Both the position numbers and the translations under genes were made by a program. The notes under the pieces were generated by a model. The model was not told the DNA's origin. It made no database searches and saw only the letters and a program-made list of their open reading frames with translations. 64,000 nt of DNA from Chloracidobacterium sp. (GTDB lineage Bacteria; Acidobacteriota; Blastocatellia; Pyrinomonadales; Pyrinomonadaceae), in contig JADJWP010000002.1 in the NCBI GenBank assembly GCA_016716305.1, forward strand, positions 1,672,501-1,736,500. Reading direction: 5' to 3'. Of this stretch, positions 35,408 to 44,866 are shown in pieces. The first letter of the stretch is position 1; the number at the start of each line of letters is the position of its first letter.

Positions 35408-36064
35408 TTACTTTTGCTTTGCGAACTTCCCGTCCATCCAAGCGAGTGAGTAAAGCAACTTGCCCTTATCGCTGATCTCGAATTCGGCGGTCTCTTCGAC
35501 GATCTTCTTTGAGAAGACCTTCATCGTCGTCCCGACGCGTGGCAGCTCGTACCAGTTTTTCTTGCTGTATTCGGGCACAACGCTCGTAGAGACATCGGTC
35601 CATTTCCCGTCGGCATAGTCGAGGAAGTAGAAATCATTCATCATCTCGGCAAATGTCGCTACCCCGACGAGATACGTGCCGTCGGGCCGTTTGAATATCG
35701 CCATCTCGATGCAGCTTTGGGCTCCGTCGCAGCCGCCCTTGAAGTAGCCGTTCTTAACGTCTTCCACCTCGGTGAAGGTCTTCAAATAGTCAGCGCGGGC
35801 CTTTTTACATTCCTTGTCCGTCGCCCTGTCGCAGCCCTCGAGCGTGAAATATTTTTCGGGCAGCAAAGCAAAGTAATCCATCACCGTCCGCGGGCCTGTC
35901 TGAGCGGGCGTTGGTGCCGCGGCCGTTGCGTCGCCCGGCCCGGCCGTTCTGACCTGCTCGGCGGGCGAAGCCAAAGGGCCTGAATTACCGGTTTTTGTAG
36001 TGTCGCCACCACCACAGGCATAAAGGGCCAAGAACGAACCGAAAATAACGGATATTAGCTTCAT
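35408..36064 (-). CDS. Uncharacterised lipoprotein of the starch locus
   Basis: 219 residues from ATG 36064 (a start three codons earlier is possible). The signal ends in a lipobox, FLALYAC, followed by GGGDTT and a Ser/Thr/Ala/Pro-rich linker. The mature domain has four cysteines (EGCDRATDKECKK, GGCDGAQSC) that could form disulfides, and beta strands to the end. It lies between the GH13 amylase (5-base gap) and the GH15 gene. A role in substrate binding or enzyme docking is inferred from position; I do not know the family. Confidence 0.75.
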   Translation of the reverse strand: MKLISVIFGSFLALYACGGGDTTKTGNSGPLASPAEQVRTAGPGDATAAAPTPAQTGPRTVMDYFALLPEKYFTLEGCDRATDKECKKARADYLKTFTEVEDVKNGYFKGGCDGAQSCIEMAIFKRPDGTYLVGVATFAEMMNDFYFLDYADGKWTDVSTSVVPEYSKKNWYELPRVGTTMKVFSKKIVEETAEFEISDKGKLLYSLAWMDGKFAKQK

Positions 36065-36069
36065 CTGGA

Positions 36070-37458
36070 TCACCTCCTGCGAAACAGTCTGAACCCATGG
36101 CCGTCGAGGCTTATCGACGGCAATGCAACACGCCGTGTGCCCGCATTCGGCGTCACCTCTTCAAAGCTGCCGCTTGCCTCGACCGTGCCGACAAAGGGCG
36201 TGCTCGACATATTAATTGCGACCACGATCTCTTCATTCCCGGCACGGCGGGCAAATGTCACGACGCGGGATTCGTCCGAGTTCCGCAGCCACACAAGGTC
36301 GCCGCGTCTAAGTGCATTCGACGATTTTCGGAGTGCTATCATCGCCGGATAAAACTTGACGATCTCGGGCCGACGCTCGGCAAATTGCCAAAAGATCGGA
36401 CGTTTTTCGAATAACGCCGGAGCTCCGGATTCGGTCGTGTCGCCGGCTTCCATTCCGTTATAGACGAGAGGCACGCCGTCGAGCGTAAAGACGAGGGCCT
36501 GTGCGGCAAGGGCGCCCTTTTCGCCAAAACGGGCGATCGCACGTCGCTCGTCGTGATTATCGGAAAAACGCATTCGCAAGCTTCCCTTCGGAAATTTCGC
36601 CGCCTGATCTTCCCACACTTTCCTCAGCTCATACGCCGGCATCTGCCCGTGAAGCACCTTATCAAGCGTTGCGTGCATCGCCCACGAGTAGTCCAGATTG
36701 AACGCCTTAGGGTGCAGGTCGGGCGATTCCCATTCGGCCAGCCACAGAGTGTCGGCCTTTACCTTGTCGACCTCGGCACGTGCCGTTTCCCAGAAATCGG
36801 TCGGGATGAATCCGGCGACGTCGCAGCGGAAACCGTCCAGGCCGTAATCCCTGACCCAGAACTTCAGCATATCGATAATGTACTTGCGAAGCTCGGGATT
36901 GTCGTAATTGAGGTCGGCGACATCTGCCCAGTCAGCGACCGGCGGAATTATCTCGCCCTTGTCATTGCGAGTGTAAAACGCCGGGTTCTTCATCATCACG
37001 CTGTCCCACGCCGTGTGGTTGGCGACGATGTCGATGATGACCTTCACCCCGCGGCGGTGCGACTCGGCGACAAGGCGTTTCAGGTCGTCGGGCGTGCCGT
37101 AATCCGGATTGACCGCGTAGAAATCCTTCACAGCATAAGGCGAGCCGATCGTGCCCTTCTTCTTCGCCTCGCCGATCGGATGTATCGGCATCAGCCAGAG
37201 CACATCGACGCCAAGCGTCTTCAGCCGGTCAAGGTCTTTTGTGATGCCGTTGAAATCGCCGGTAGCAGAATATTGCCGCGGGAAGATCTGATAGATCACC
37301 GCGTCTTTGATCCAATCCTGCGATGCCCTCGCCGACTCCTTCGAAAAATCCCTCGCCGGCTGCTGCGCCGCGATCGTTATGCTTAAAACAACCGCAGAGA
37401 CGCAGAGACGCAGAGCTCTTCTGAAAGCGAGTTTAACGATCGGCGATCTTCTTCTCAT
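36070..37458 (-). CDS. Secreted GH13 alpha-amylase
   Basis: About 462 residues with an N-terminal signal segment (LRLCVSAVVLSITIAAQ). GH13 regions are clear: DIVANHTAWDS (region I), DGFRCDVAGFI with nucleophile Asp (II), LWLAEWESPD with acid/base Glu (III) and RFSDNHDERRA with the transition-state Asp (IV). A short C-terminal beta domain ends in GHGFRLFRRR. It hydrolyses alpha-1,4 glucans in the periplasm. ATG 37458 has GGAAAGG just upstream; 37470 is an in-frame alternative. It lies 70 bases after the transporter. Confidence 0.92.
   Translation of the reverse strand: MRRRSPIVKLAFRRALRLCVSAVVLSITIAAQQPARDFSKESARASQDWIKDAVIYQIFPRQYSATGDFNGITKDLDRLKTLGVDVLWLMPIHPIGEAKKKGTIGSPYAVKDFYAVNPDYGTPDDLKRLVAESHRRGVKVIIDIVANHTAWDSVMMKNPAFYTRNDKGEIIPPVADWADVADLNYDNPELRKYIIDMLKFWVRDYGLDGFRCDVAGFIPTDFWETARAEVDKVKADTLWLAEWESPDLHPKAFNLDYSWAMHATLDKVLHGQMPAYELRKVWEDQAAKFPKGSLRMRFSDNHDERRAIARFGEKGALAAQALVFTLDGVPLVYNGMEAGDTTESGAPALFEKRPIFWQFAERRPEIVKFYPAMIALRKSSNALRRGDLVWLRNSDESRVVTFARRAGNEEIVVAINMSSTPFVGTVEASGSFEEVTPNAGTRRVALPSISLDGHGFRLFRRR
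37393..37415. repeat. Tandem CGCAGAGA repeat inside the amylase signal-peptide coding region
   Basis: The 8-base unit CGCAGAGA occurs almost three times in a row (37393-37415). On the coding strand it gives the LRLCVSAV part of the signal sequence. Such runs are prone to slippage, but an 8-base step is not a multiple of three, so a unit change would break the gene. Confidence 0.8.
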
Positions 37459-37528
37459 TATCCTTTCCATCCTGTCTATCCTGTTTTAATTACCTCTGCG
37501 CCTCTCCCTGCCGAGGTTCACAATGAGC

Positions 37529-39022
37529 TCAATGCCCACCCGTGGCTGTTGCCTTTACACCTGTAGCCGCAACGTCCTTTACGATAACGACACAAAGTGC
37601 TGCAACGACGAGCGATACGCCCCCAAGCATCACGGCAAACAACGATACTTTGCTTAGATCGTCACCGAATATGCTCTGATATATGGGACTGAGCAAAATT
37701 AAACCGATTTGCTCGAACACCCAATTGAAATGGGTGAAGAGAAATATCCAGACGTTGTACAGGGTCGACACGAATCCATCACCGATTTCAAGAGGTCTCA
37801 GCTCTGTGGTTTTTCCGGAAAACCCTCGGAGGATTGGGCCAAAAATGATACCTTGCAAACTTTGTGGAATCACGATGAAGAGATTGAATACGCCCATGTA
37901 AACGCCCATGCGTTCGGGCTTGATAGCACCGGCTAATATCACGTAGGGCATTGAGAGTATCGACGCCCACGCGATACCGACGCCTGCCATGCCAACCCAT
38001 AAGAAATATGGATTTGCCGCGAAATAGGTCGAAATAAGCCCCAGGCCGCCGAGCGTCAGACAAACGATATGCACGCCCTTACGTCCGATCTTGTTCGCAA
38101 GCGGCGGGATGCCGAACGCGACGAGAAAACAGACAAAGTTATATACCGCAAAGCAGACCCCGCCCCATTCCGTGCCCTCCTTGAACGCAGCGGATGATTC
38201 ATCGGCTGCTCCGAAAACGTGACGGGCGACCGTAATGCCGTAAAACTGCCACATAAAAGGCAATGCGAACCACGTGAAGAACTGGACGACCGCCAGCTGC
38301 TTCATCGTCGTCGGCATGTCGCGAACGGCCTCGGAGATCTCTTTGAAAATGTTGCCGACTATGCTCCCTTCAGCATTCTTCTTTCGAAACGCCTCGATGT
38401 CATCGGGGGGAAACTCATCGGTCGTGTAGACAGTCCACAAGACCGCACCGAGAAACGCCGCCGCACCGACGATGAAGGCGATGAGCGTTGAATACGGAAT
38501 ACCACTCTGCATAATGCCGACAACGCCAACCCAGGTAAGGATGTACGGCAGTGCGTTCGCGAGTGTCGAGCCAATGCCGATGAAGAACGACTGCATTACG
38601 AAACCGAGCGTCCGCTGTTCTTCAGCAAGTTTGTCGCCGACGAACGCGCGGAACGGTTCCATCGTGATATTGATCGAAGCGTCCATTATCCAGAGCAGTC
38701 CGGCCGCCATCCAGAGTGCGCTCGAGTTCGGCATCAGCACCAGACAGATGCTGGCAATGATCGCACCGACGAGAAAGAACGGCCGCCGCCGCCCGAGCCG
38801 CGTCCAGGTGCGGTCGCTCATCGCTCCGACGATCGGCTGAACAAGCAATCCGGTCAGCGGCCCGGCCAGCCATAGATACGGCAAATTCGCCTCATCCGCG
38901 CCGAGGTATTTGTAGATCGGCGACATGTTCGCCATCTGCAGTCCCCAGCCGAATTGAATGCCGAGAAATCCGAAACTCATGTTCCAGATCTGCCAAAACG
39001 TCAGCCGTGGTTTGTTTGTCAT
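37529..39022 (-). CDS. SLC45-type MFS sugar transporter (maltose/maltodextrin)
   Basis: About 497 residues with 12 predicted membrane segments. The N-terminus (FWQIWNMSFGFLGIQFGWGLQMANMSPIYKYLG) and the loop motif SDRTWTRLGRRRPFFLVGA are typical of the SLC45/GPH-like sugar porters found beside maltose genes (MalT/MalA in Caulobacter and Xanthomonas). It imports maltose or short maltodextrins by H+ symport across the inner membrane. ATG 39022 was chosen; a TTG one codon earlier is weaker. It sits between the two GH13 genes of the locus. Confidence 0.9.
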   Translation of the reverse strand: MTNKPRLTFWQIWNMSFGFLGIQFGWGLQMANMSPIYKYLGADEANLPYLWLAGPLTGLLVQPIVGAMSDRTWTRLGRRRPFFLVGAIIASICLVLMPNSSALWMAAGLLWIMDASINITMEPFRAFVGDKLAEEQRTLGFVMQSFFIGIGSTLANALPYILTWVGVVGIMQSGIPYSTLIAFIVGAAAFLGAVLWTVYTTDEFPPDDIEAFRKKNAEGSIVGNIFKEISEAVRDMPTTMKQLAVVQFFTWFALPFMWQFYGITVARHVFGAADESSAAFKEGTEWGGVCFAVYNFVCFLVAFGIPPLANKIGRKGVHIVCLTLGGLGLISTYFAANPYFLWVGMAGVGIAWASILSMPYVILAGAIKPERMGVYMGVFNLFIVIPQSLQGIIFGPILRGFSGKTTELRPLEIGDGFVSTLYNVWIFLFTHFNWVFEQIGLILLSPIYQSIFGDDLSKVSLFAVMLGGVSLVVAALCVVIVKDVAATGVKATATGGH

Positions 39023-39052
39023 CAAAAGCTCCGCTTTTTTAAGTATGAAGTC

Positions 39053-39456
39053 GGAACGATGAACGATGAATCGTTCTAGCGTTTCGACTTTGCCCGCTTG
39101 ATCGAAGTTACGAAAATTGCCATTAGCTGATCGGCTTCGTCCTGGAGGGTCGCTAATTTAACCTCGGGAACGATGCCGCTTTCTATCAATAGATCAAACC
39201 AGTACATCGTTTCGTCCAATTCCTGATCTGCACTTTCAAGTTTGCTAACGAACTCCGCCGTTGATCGAGCCCGGTGCCCCTCGCGATACTGTGCCCCAAC
39301 CTACGTTCCGCTTCGCAGTACTTGCCTTCCGATGATCTGAGCTTCCGTATCCTTCGGTAAATATCTGTAAAGAGTGATGATTCTTAACGCGAACTGCTTA
39401 GTGCGTATCCGAAGATCAAACGGCTTATTCAAAGTGCCTTCATCGTTCATCGTTCC
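39053..39456. repeat. 18-bp perfect inverted repeat bracketing the four-helix-bundle pseudogene
   Basis: GGAACGATGAACGATGAA at 39053-39070 recurs as its exact reverse complement at 39439-39456. The arms lie just beyond the stop and across the start codon of the broken gene. Nothing else in the starch locus has this sequence. The unit contains an internal direct repeat (GAACGAT twice). Confidence 0.85.
39076..39450 (-). pseudogene. Four-helix-bundle protein (23S IVP family), broken by one TAG
   Basis: Reading from ATG 39450 gives MNDEGTLNKPFDLRIRTKQF and continues to VLRSGT; then TAG falls at codon 50 (39303-39301). The same frame resumes with VGAQYREGHRARSTAEF and runs 74 residues to a TAG at 39078-39076, ending SIKRAKSKR. 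Both halves match the four-helix-bundle family (23S rRNA intervening-sequence proteins, also related to Avd), whose core is RSGTSVGANYREA. A single base change therefore replaced one residue with a stop. The gene starts 12 bases after the upstream GH13 stop. A sequencing error or stop readthrough are alternatives to true decay. Confidence 0.85.
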
Positions 39457-39462
39457 TAATTC

Positions 39463-41361
39463 CTACTTGACCACATATATACCCGCCGAGCGGGCCGGGA
39501 TCGTGGCCTTGACCTTGCCGTCATTCACCTTGAGATCGCTGAGAGAACCGAGAGCGTCCCGCAGCGTGGCATCGGTCGCGATCTGCTTGCTGATGAACGA
39601 GATGTCAAAGACCACCTCAGCCGGTATTGTATCGTTGTTGAATATCACGACGGCGGCCTCTTTATCAGTGAGGCGTGCATAAGCATATTGCTGCTCGGCG
39701 TCGAAAAGATCTAGGGAACGGCCGCGTCGGAGCGGTTCGATCGCTTTTCGGAGCGAACCCAATTTCGCAAGGTGGTTCCAAACGTCGTTCTCATCGGCGG
39801 TGCGTCCCGCCGATGTGAAGGCGTTACGAACATCGCCCGGAAAACCACCGGGAAAGTCACGCCGATTGTCGGGATCGGCTCCGCCCGGCATAGCTATCTC
39901 ATCGCCATAATACAAGAGCGGAGTTCCGCGAGACGTCATTATCAGTGTCTGGGCGAGTTTCAATCCGGTCGTCGTTGCTCCCGGCTCGTTCATGAACCGC
40001 GGCATATCGTGAACGCCAAGAAACGTCACGAGCACGTTTGGCTTCGGATAAAGCCAGTCGCGGGCGAACATCTGGTGGATCTCGCGGATCGGCTTGCCCT
40101 GGGCGAACGCATTTCTGATCGGATAAAAAAGTCCAAAATCGTAGAGTGTATCGATCTCGGGATCGATACCGTCATGGCCGCGCCGGCCTTTTTGAAAATA
40201 CGACAGGAGTACCGGATCGCTATCAAAAAGCTCGCCTAGGATATTGACCTTGGGAAACTCGCGATGTACGGCCGAGCCCCATTTCGACCAAAACGAACGC
40301 GGCACGTGTGGCAGCGTGTCCATCCGGATGGAATCAAAACCAACCTGGGCGATCCACCAGAGCGAATTCTGGATCAGATATTTCTCGACCTCGGGGTTGG
40401 TCTGATTGAGATCGGGCAGGATGTCGATGAACCAGCCGTCGATATTCCGCCGCTGCGTTTGAAAGGTCGCACGCGGGTTCATCGCGGTCCATTTCTGCCA
40501 GTTATTGGATTCGTGTTTATCGACCGTGCCGTTGAACCAATTCGGGGTCGGCGGGTCGTTCGCCCACGGATGATAAGGGCCGGTGTGATTGACCACCTGA
40601 TCCTGCAGCACAACAAAGCCGGCCTGATGCGCTTTTCGAACGAATTCACGGAGCTTTGCCATATCGCCCAAATGCTCGTCGACGCCGTAGAAGTCGACCG
40701 CACCATAGCCGTGAAAACCGGTGGTCGTGGGCATTTCCGGCGGGTAAGTTTCAAGCGTATCTTCCCGGTCGGCGTTGTCGTAAACGGGCGTCGTCCAGAT
40801 CGCGGTCGCACCGAGCGATCTGATATATGCGAGCTTCTCGATTATTCCCTGCAGATCTCCGCCGTGATAATGGCGGCCCTTCTTTCGGTCATAAAGCCCT
40901 TTCGACTTTTGCGGATCGTTGTTCGTCGGGTCGCCATCGGCGAAGCGGTCGGTAAAAACGAAGTAGATCACATCGTCCGGCATGAAGCCATTGTAGTTAC
41001 CGAGGCGCGGCTGCGGCGTGAAAACCTCGAAAGGCGCATTAACGCTCCCGCCCGAGGTGACGACACGAAGCTGATAATTGCCGGGCCTAACGGTCTCAGC
41101 CAGCCGCAGATCAGCGAACAGATAATTTCCGTTCGCGCTCGTCATGAAGTTCGAAGCTGTGATGCCCGGCGTTGCCGATTCGATCCTTGCACCGGCGAGA
41201 TTCCTGCCCTTGATCAGAACACGAACCGGGTCGATGGTGCTCCCGACCCACCAACTCGGCGGATCGATCTTTTCGACTCCCGGAGCCTGGCCGGCTATGA
41301 GGACAGCCGCAAAGCAAGCAAATAAAAACGAACCGATCTGATTTCGAAGAGTAATTGTCAT
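39463..41361 (-). CDS. GH13 cyclomaltodextrinase/neopullulanase-like enzyme (copy 2)
   Basis: 632 residues with a signal peptide (SFLFACFAAVLIAGQAPG). Residues about 30-115 are the N-terminal cyclomaltodextrinase domain (KIDPPSWWVGSTIDPVRVLI). The barrel has VVNHTGPYHPW (I), GFDSIRMDTLPH with nucleophile Asp (II), VNILGELFDSD with Glu (III) and FLGVHDMPRFM with Asp (IV); the usual Asn before His-Asp is Val here. The C-terminal beta domain ends ARSAGIYVVK. It cleaves cyclic and linear maltodextrins in the periplasm. It lies 32 bases after malQ and is clearly paralogous to the enzyme at 42934-44808. Confidence 0.9.
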   Translation of the reverse strand: MTITLRNQIGSFLFACFAAVLIAGQAPGVEKIDPPSWWVGSTIDPVRVLIKGRNLAGARIESATPGITASNFMTSANGNYLFADLRLAETVRPGNYQLRVVTSGGSVNAPFEVFTPQPRLGNYNGFMPDDVIYFVFTDRFADGDPTNNDPQKSKGLYDRKKGRHYHGGDLQGIIEKLAYIRSLGATAIWTTPVYDNADREDTLETYPPEMPTTTGFHGYGAVDFYGVDEHLGDMAKLREFVRKAHQAGFVVLQDQVVNHTGPYHPWANDPPTPNWFNGTVDKHESNNWQKWTAMNPRATFQTQRRNIDGWFIDILPDLNQTNPEVEKYLIQNSLWWIAQVGFDSIRMDTLPHVPRSFWSKWGSAVHREFPKVNILGELFDSDPVLLSYFQKGRRGHDGIDPEIDTLYDFGLFYPIRNAFAQGKPIREIHQMFARDWLYPKPNVLVTFLGVHDMPRFMNEPGATTTGLKLAQTLIMTSRGTPLLYYGDEIAMPGGADPDNRRDFPGGFPGDVRNAFTSAGRTADENDVWNHLAKLGSLRKAIEPLRRGRSLDLFDAEQQYAYARLTDKEAAVVIFNNDTIPAEVVFDISFISKQIATDATLRDALGSLSDLKVNDGKVKATIPARSAGIYVVK

Positions 41362-41393
41362 AAATTCGGTTCCGCCAAGCGCACCGCGGCTAT

Positions 41394-42923
41394 CTAGGAT
41401 CGCTGTCTGCCATATGTTTCGGTCAATTCAAGCAAACGTTCCGTGATCTCCGCCGTCAGGGCGCCGGCCTGATATCTCCAATACCAGTTTCCGGAATCCG
41501 ATGCCGGCAGATTCATTCGGCCTTCGGTCCCGATGCCGATCAAGTCCTGGACCGGAGCGATCGCAGTATCGGCAACCGAGGCCCATACGGCCCGGATCAT
41601 ATCCCAATGTATCTCACTGCCGTCGGTACAGAGATATTTGAGGCAATAATCGCGCTCGCGTGTGATGTCCTCGGCATCGCGGGTCGAACCTGCGCCAGCC
41701 TGCGAGAGCCACCAACCGACGGTGGTGTCGTTATCGTGCGTGCCCGTATAGGCGACACAATTCTGCGTGTAGTTGTGCGGCAGGTCATGGTTCTTTGCGT
41801 CACCGCCAAACGCGAACTGAAGTATCTTCATCCCGGGGAATCGGTACGAATCTCTTAGTTCCTCGACATCCGGGGTGATGACGCCGAGGTCTTCGGCAAT
41901 GACCGGCAGCCTGACAAGATGCTGTCGTAAGGTCGAGAACAGTTCCTTTCCGGGAACATCGACCCAGCGGCCGTTCTCGGCCGTCTCATCGCCGCCCGGA
42001 ACTTCCCACGAAGCCGCAAAGCCACGGAAATGGTCGACGCGGACGATATCGACCGTACGAAGCGTGAACTCGACGCGTGCGACCCACCACTTAAAGCCGT
42101 CCGCTTTCATAGCATCCCAGTCGTAGATCGGATTGCCCCAAAGCTGCCCTGTCTCGGAGAAATAATCCGGCGGGACTCCTGCCACAACCCGGGGGCTGCC
42201 GTCGGCGTTGAGTTTGAAACGCTGTTGATTGCACCAAACGTCTGCCGAATCGAGAGCGACAAAGATCGGGATATCGCCGATGATCATCACGTCGTGCTTA
42301 TTGGCATATTCCTTGAGGAGCCCCCATTGCCGGAAAAACAGGAATTGGTAAAACTTCTCGGCCATTATCTCGTCGAAAAGCTTTTCTTTGATCACGGTCA
42401 ATGCCCCGGGCTCGCGCAGTTTGAGCGGCGCCGGCCACTCGTACCACGGCTTCTGATCCTGAGATGTCTTGATGGCTCGATATAGGGCATAATCATCAAG
42501 CCACCAACCGTTCTCCTGCAAAAAGGTCTCGAATTTCCCGCGCAGATCGACGCTCGTCGTGTGTTGAAAGCCCACGTAAGCAAGCGGCAGCAATTTCGAT
42601 TTCCATTCGTATACCGCACCGAAATCGACCTTGTGGGATGGAAACTCCGGCCGGTCGGCGATCTGTCCGGCCGTCAGAAATTCATCCTCGACGAGTTTTT
42701 CCGGAGAGATCAATAGAGGATTGCCGGCGAAAGCCGAAAAGCACTGATACGGTGAATCGCCATAGCCCGTAGGCCCGAGCGGCAATATCTGCCAGTACGT
42801 CTGCCCGGCGTCGACCAGGAAATTGACGAACGAATACGCATCCGGCCCGAGGTCGCCGATGCCGTAATCGCCCGGCAAAGAAGTCGGATGAAGCAGTATG
42901 CCCGATGCTCGTGGAAATTTCAT
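41394..42923 (-). CDS. malQ: 4-alpha-glucanotransferase (amylomaltase, GH77)
   Basis: About 509 residues, beginning MKFPRASGILLHPTSLPGDY, the standard MalQ opening. GH77 signatures follow: WQILPLGPTGYGDSPYQCFS, DIVRVDHFRGF with nucleophile Asp, VIAEDLGVITPDVEELRD with Glu, and YTGTHDNDTTVGWW. It is cytoplasmic and transfers glucan chains between maltodextrins, releasing glucose. ATG 42923 lies 10 bases after the stop of the upstream GH13 gene; an earlier start would overlap that gene. It is the only cytoplasmic enzyme of the locus, flanked by two exported ones. Confidence 0.95.
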   Translation of the reverse strand: MKFPRASGILLHPTSLPGDYGIGDLGPDAYSFVNFLVDAGQTYWQILPLGPTGYGDSPYQCFSAFAGNPLLISPEKLVEDEFLTAGQIADRPEFPSHKVDFGAVYEWKSKLLPLAYVGFQHTTSVDLRGKFETFLQENGWWLDDYALYRAIKTSQDQKPWYEWPAPLKLREPGALTVIKEKLFDEIMAEKFYQFLFFRQWGLLKEYANKHDVMIIGDIPIFVALDSADVWCNQQRFKLNADGSPRVVAGVPPDYFSETGQLWGNPIYDWDAMKADGFKWWVARVEFTLRTVDIVRVDHFRGFAASWEVPGGDETAENGRWVDVPGKELFSTLRQHLVRLPVIAEDLGVITPDVEELRDSYRFPGMKILQFAFGGDAKNHDLPHNYTQNCVAYTGTHDNDTTVGWWLSQAGAGSTRDAEDITRERDYCLKYLCTDGSEIHWDMIRAVWASVADTAIAPVQDLIGIGTEGRMNLPASDSGNWYWRYQAGALTAEITERLLELTETYGRQRS

Positions 42924-42933
42924 AGCTGCGTTC

Positions 42934-44808
42934 TTAACGCCTTGCCGCAAAACACTCGTAAGCGATCACCGTCCGTGCCGGCAGCACTAAATTGATGGTT
43001 CCGTCAATTCCGCCGTGATCACTGGCCGGGACCGTTTTTGCCCCGCCAACTGGACGGCAAACGTTGTTCCCGAAAGGCAGACCGATAAGGCCGGCATCAA
43101 ATTTCGAATTTTTCGACGTCGCAGATCTGTTCACGCCGACCACAAAGATCTCACCGTCAACCAGACGGCCGAACAAATAAACACCGTCGCTATATTCGAT
43201 ATCGACCGTGCGGCCTTCCCGCAGGGCTCGAGAACCTTTCCGTAATTCGATCCAGTCGCGCACTTCTGAAAACAACCTTTGTTCTTCCGCCGTTCGGCCG
43301 TCCCTCGTAAAGGCATTTCGCTGGTCGCCGCGGAAGCCGCCGGGGAAATCCTTTCGGTTGTCCGGGTCGTGGCCGCCGGTCATGGCGAGTTCATCGCCGT
43401 AGTATATTTGCGGAATTCCGCGGACGCTGAGCATAAATGCCATGTGCATCATCGCACCTTCGAGCGTCGCTCCCGGCGTTGACATAAATCGATCCACATC
43501 ATGGTTCGCGGTCAGCGTCGTCACACGATTCACGTTCGAATAAAGCCCGTCATATTTCATCACGTCGCGGAGTGCCGATGCCGGCCTTTTGCCGGTGAAA
43601 ACATCCCGCGAGGCTTCCCAAAGATTGAAGTCGAAGACACTCGGAAGTCTGGTATCGATGCCGTCCCAACCTGTCTTACCTCCCTGAAAAAACGCAAGGT
43701 GTGCCGAGTCCATCTCGAGCACCTCGCCGACGAGGTAATAATCGGGATACTGCTTCAAGATCGCCGTCGACCAATCCCGGATGAAGGTGCGCGGCATGTA
43801 CTGGATCGTGTCCTGACGGATGCCGTCGATGCCCGTCATCCCGATCCACCACAGAGCGTTCTGTATCAGGTATCGCGAGACCTCGGGTTCGTCCTGGTTG
43901 AGGTCAGGGAGAAACTCATTGAACCAGCCGCTGATCAGATTTTCGCGTTCGGCTTTCGAAGCATTGGGCGACATGACCACCGAATCGTTAAACGTATTCT
44001 GCGAGAACCGCGAGAACCAATTGGGGAGCGGCGGCCGCTTTACCCATTCGTGCTGCACGCCGACGTGGTTCGCCACCTGGTCCTGTATCACCTTGATACC
44101 GCGTTTGCGAGCCTCGCTTACAAGCTCGCGAAGGTCGGCCATCGTGCCGAAGTGATTCTCGACGCCGTAGTAATCAATGGCATGATAGCCATGATAATTC
44201 GTGTAAGGGCACCACGGCTGGGCACAGGTGTTCGGCTCGTCCGGGTTGTCGTACCAGGGCGTAAGCCAGATTGCCGTGATGCCCAGTTCCTTCAGATAAT
44301 CGAGCCGCGAAATAACGCCGCGAATGTCTCCGCCGTGCCATCCGCGGGGATTCTTACGGTCAACGTCCTTGTTGTTCCGCTCGTCGCCGTCCGCAAAGCG
44401 GTCGGTCATTATCAGATAAATAATGTCGTCGTTCGTCACGCTCTGCCGCGATTCAGTTGGCCGAAACGCTTGCGATATATCGAATCGGATCTTCGAACTG
44501 CCGCTTTTCGCCGATAGATCGAAGACGTATTCGCCCGGCTTGGCGTTCTTGCCGATCGTCAGATCGAAGAAGAGATGGTCGCCACGGCCATTGACCAGGA
44601 CGTTCGATATTTTCAAAGATCGGTGCGATGTACGGATGGTTGCTCCGAACAATTCATTGCCGCGTACCATCACCCGAACCGTTTCGATCGAGTGTCCTGC
44701 CCACCAATTCGGCGGTTCTACCTTTTCGATCGTCGGTGCGGCGATCGCGACGCCGCAACCAACGAAAAGGAACACAAAAAACAAACTGGCCGTCGGTCTG
44801 AGTGTCAT
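42934..44808 (-). CDS. GH13 cyclomaltodextrinase/neopullulanase-like enzyme (copy 1)
   Basis: 624 residues with a signal peptide (LFFVFLFVGCGVAIAAP). A Cys in GCG could make it a lipoprotein, but the lipobox is not ideal. The N-terminal domain is KVEPPNWWAGHSIETVRVMV. The barrel has VANHVGVQHEW (I), GIDGIRQDTIQY with nucleophile Asp (II), YYLVGEVLEMD with Glu (III) and TANHDVDRFM with Asp (IV). Both N-terminal and catalytic domains parallel the 632-residue enzyme downstream, so the pair arose by duplication and may divide cyclic and linear substrates. It follows the receptor gene across a structured 142-base gap. Confidence 0.9.
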   Translation of the reverse strand: MTLRPTASLFFVFLFVGCGVAIAAPTIEKVEPPNWWAGHSIETVRVMVRGNELFGATIRTSHRSLKISNVLVNGRGDHLFFDLTIGKNAKPGEYVFDLSAKSGSSKIRFDISQAFRPTESRQSVTNDDIIYLIMTDRFADGDERNNKDVDRKNPRGWHGGDIRGVISRLDYLKELGITAIWLTPWYDNPDEPNTCAQPWCPYTNYHGYHAIDYYGVENHFGTMADLRELVSEARKRGIKVIQDQVANHVGVQHEWVKRPPLPNWFSRFSQNTFNDSVVMSPNASKAERENLISGWFNEFLPDLNQDEPEVSRYLIQNALWWIGMTGIDGIRQDTIQYMPRTFIRDWSTAILKQYPDYYLVGEVLEMDSAHLAFFQGGKTGWDGIDTRLPSVFDFNLWEASRDVFTGKRPASALRDVMKYDGLYSNVNRVTTLTANHDVDRFMSTPGATLEGAMMHMAFMLSVRGIPQIYYGDELAMTGGHDPDNRKDFPGGFRGDQRNAFTRDGRTAEEQRLFSEVRDWIELRKGSRALREGRTVDIEYSDGVYLFGRLVDGEIFVVGVNRSATSKNSKFDAGLIGLPFGNNVCRPVGGAKTVPASDHGGIDGTINLVLPARTVIAYECFAARR

Positions 44809-44814
44809 AAGAAA

Positions 44815-44845
44815 GGGGCGTGAGAACGATTATCGTCCACGCCCC
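44815..44845 (-). terminator. Terminator-like hairpin between receptor and GH13 genes
   Basis: GGGGCGTG (44815-44822) pairs with CACGCCCC (44838-44845). On the minus strand it is followed by TTTCTT and then directly by the GH13 ATG. The T tail is short, so it may cause only partial termination or pausing and set the ratio of receptor to enzymes. Confidence 0.45.
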
Positions 44846-44866
44846 GGTAAAGAACAAGGTTGTCCG

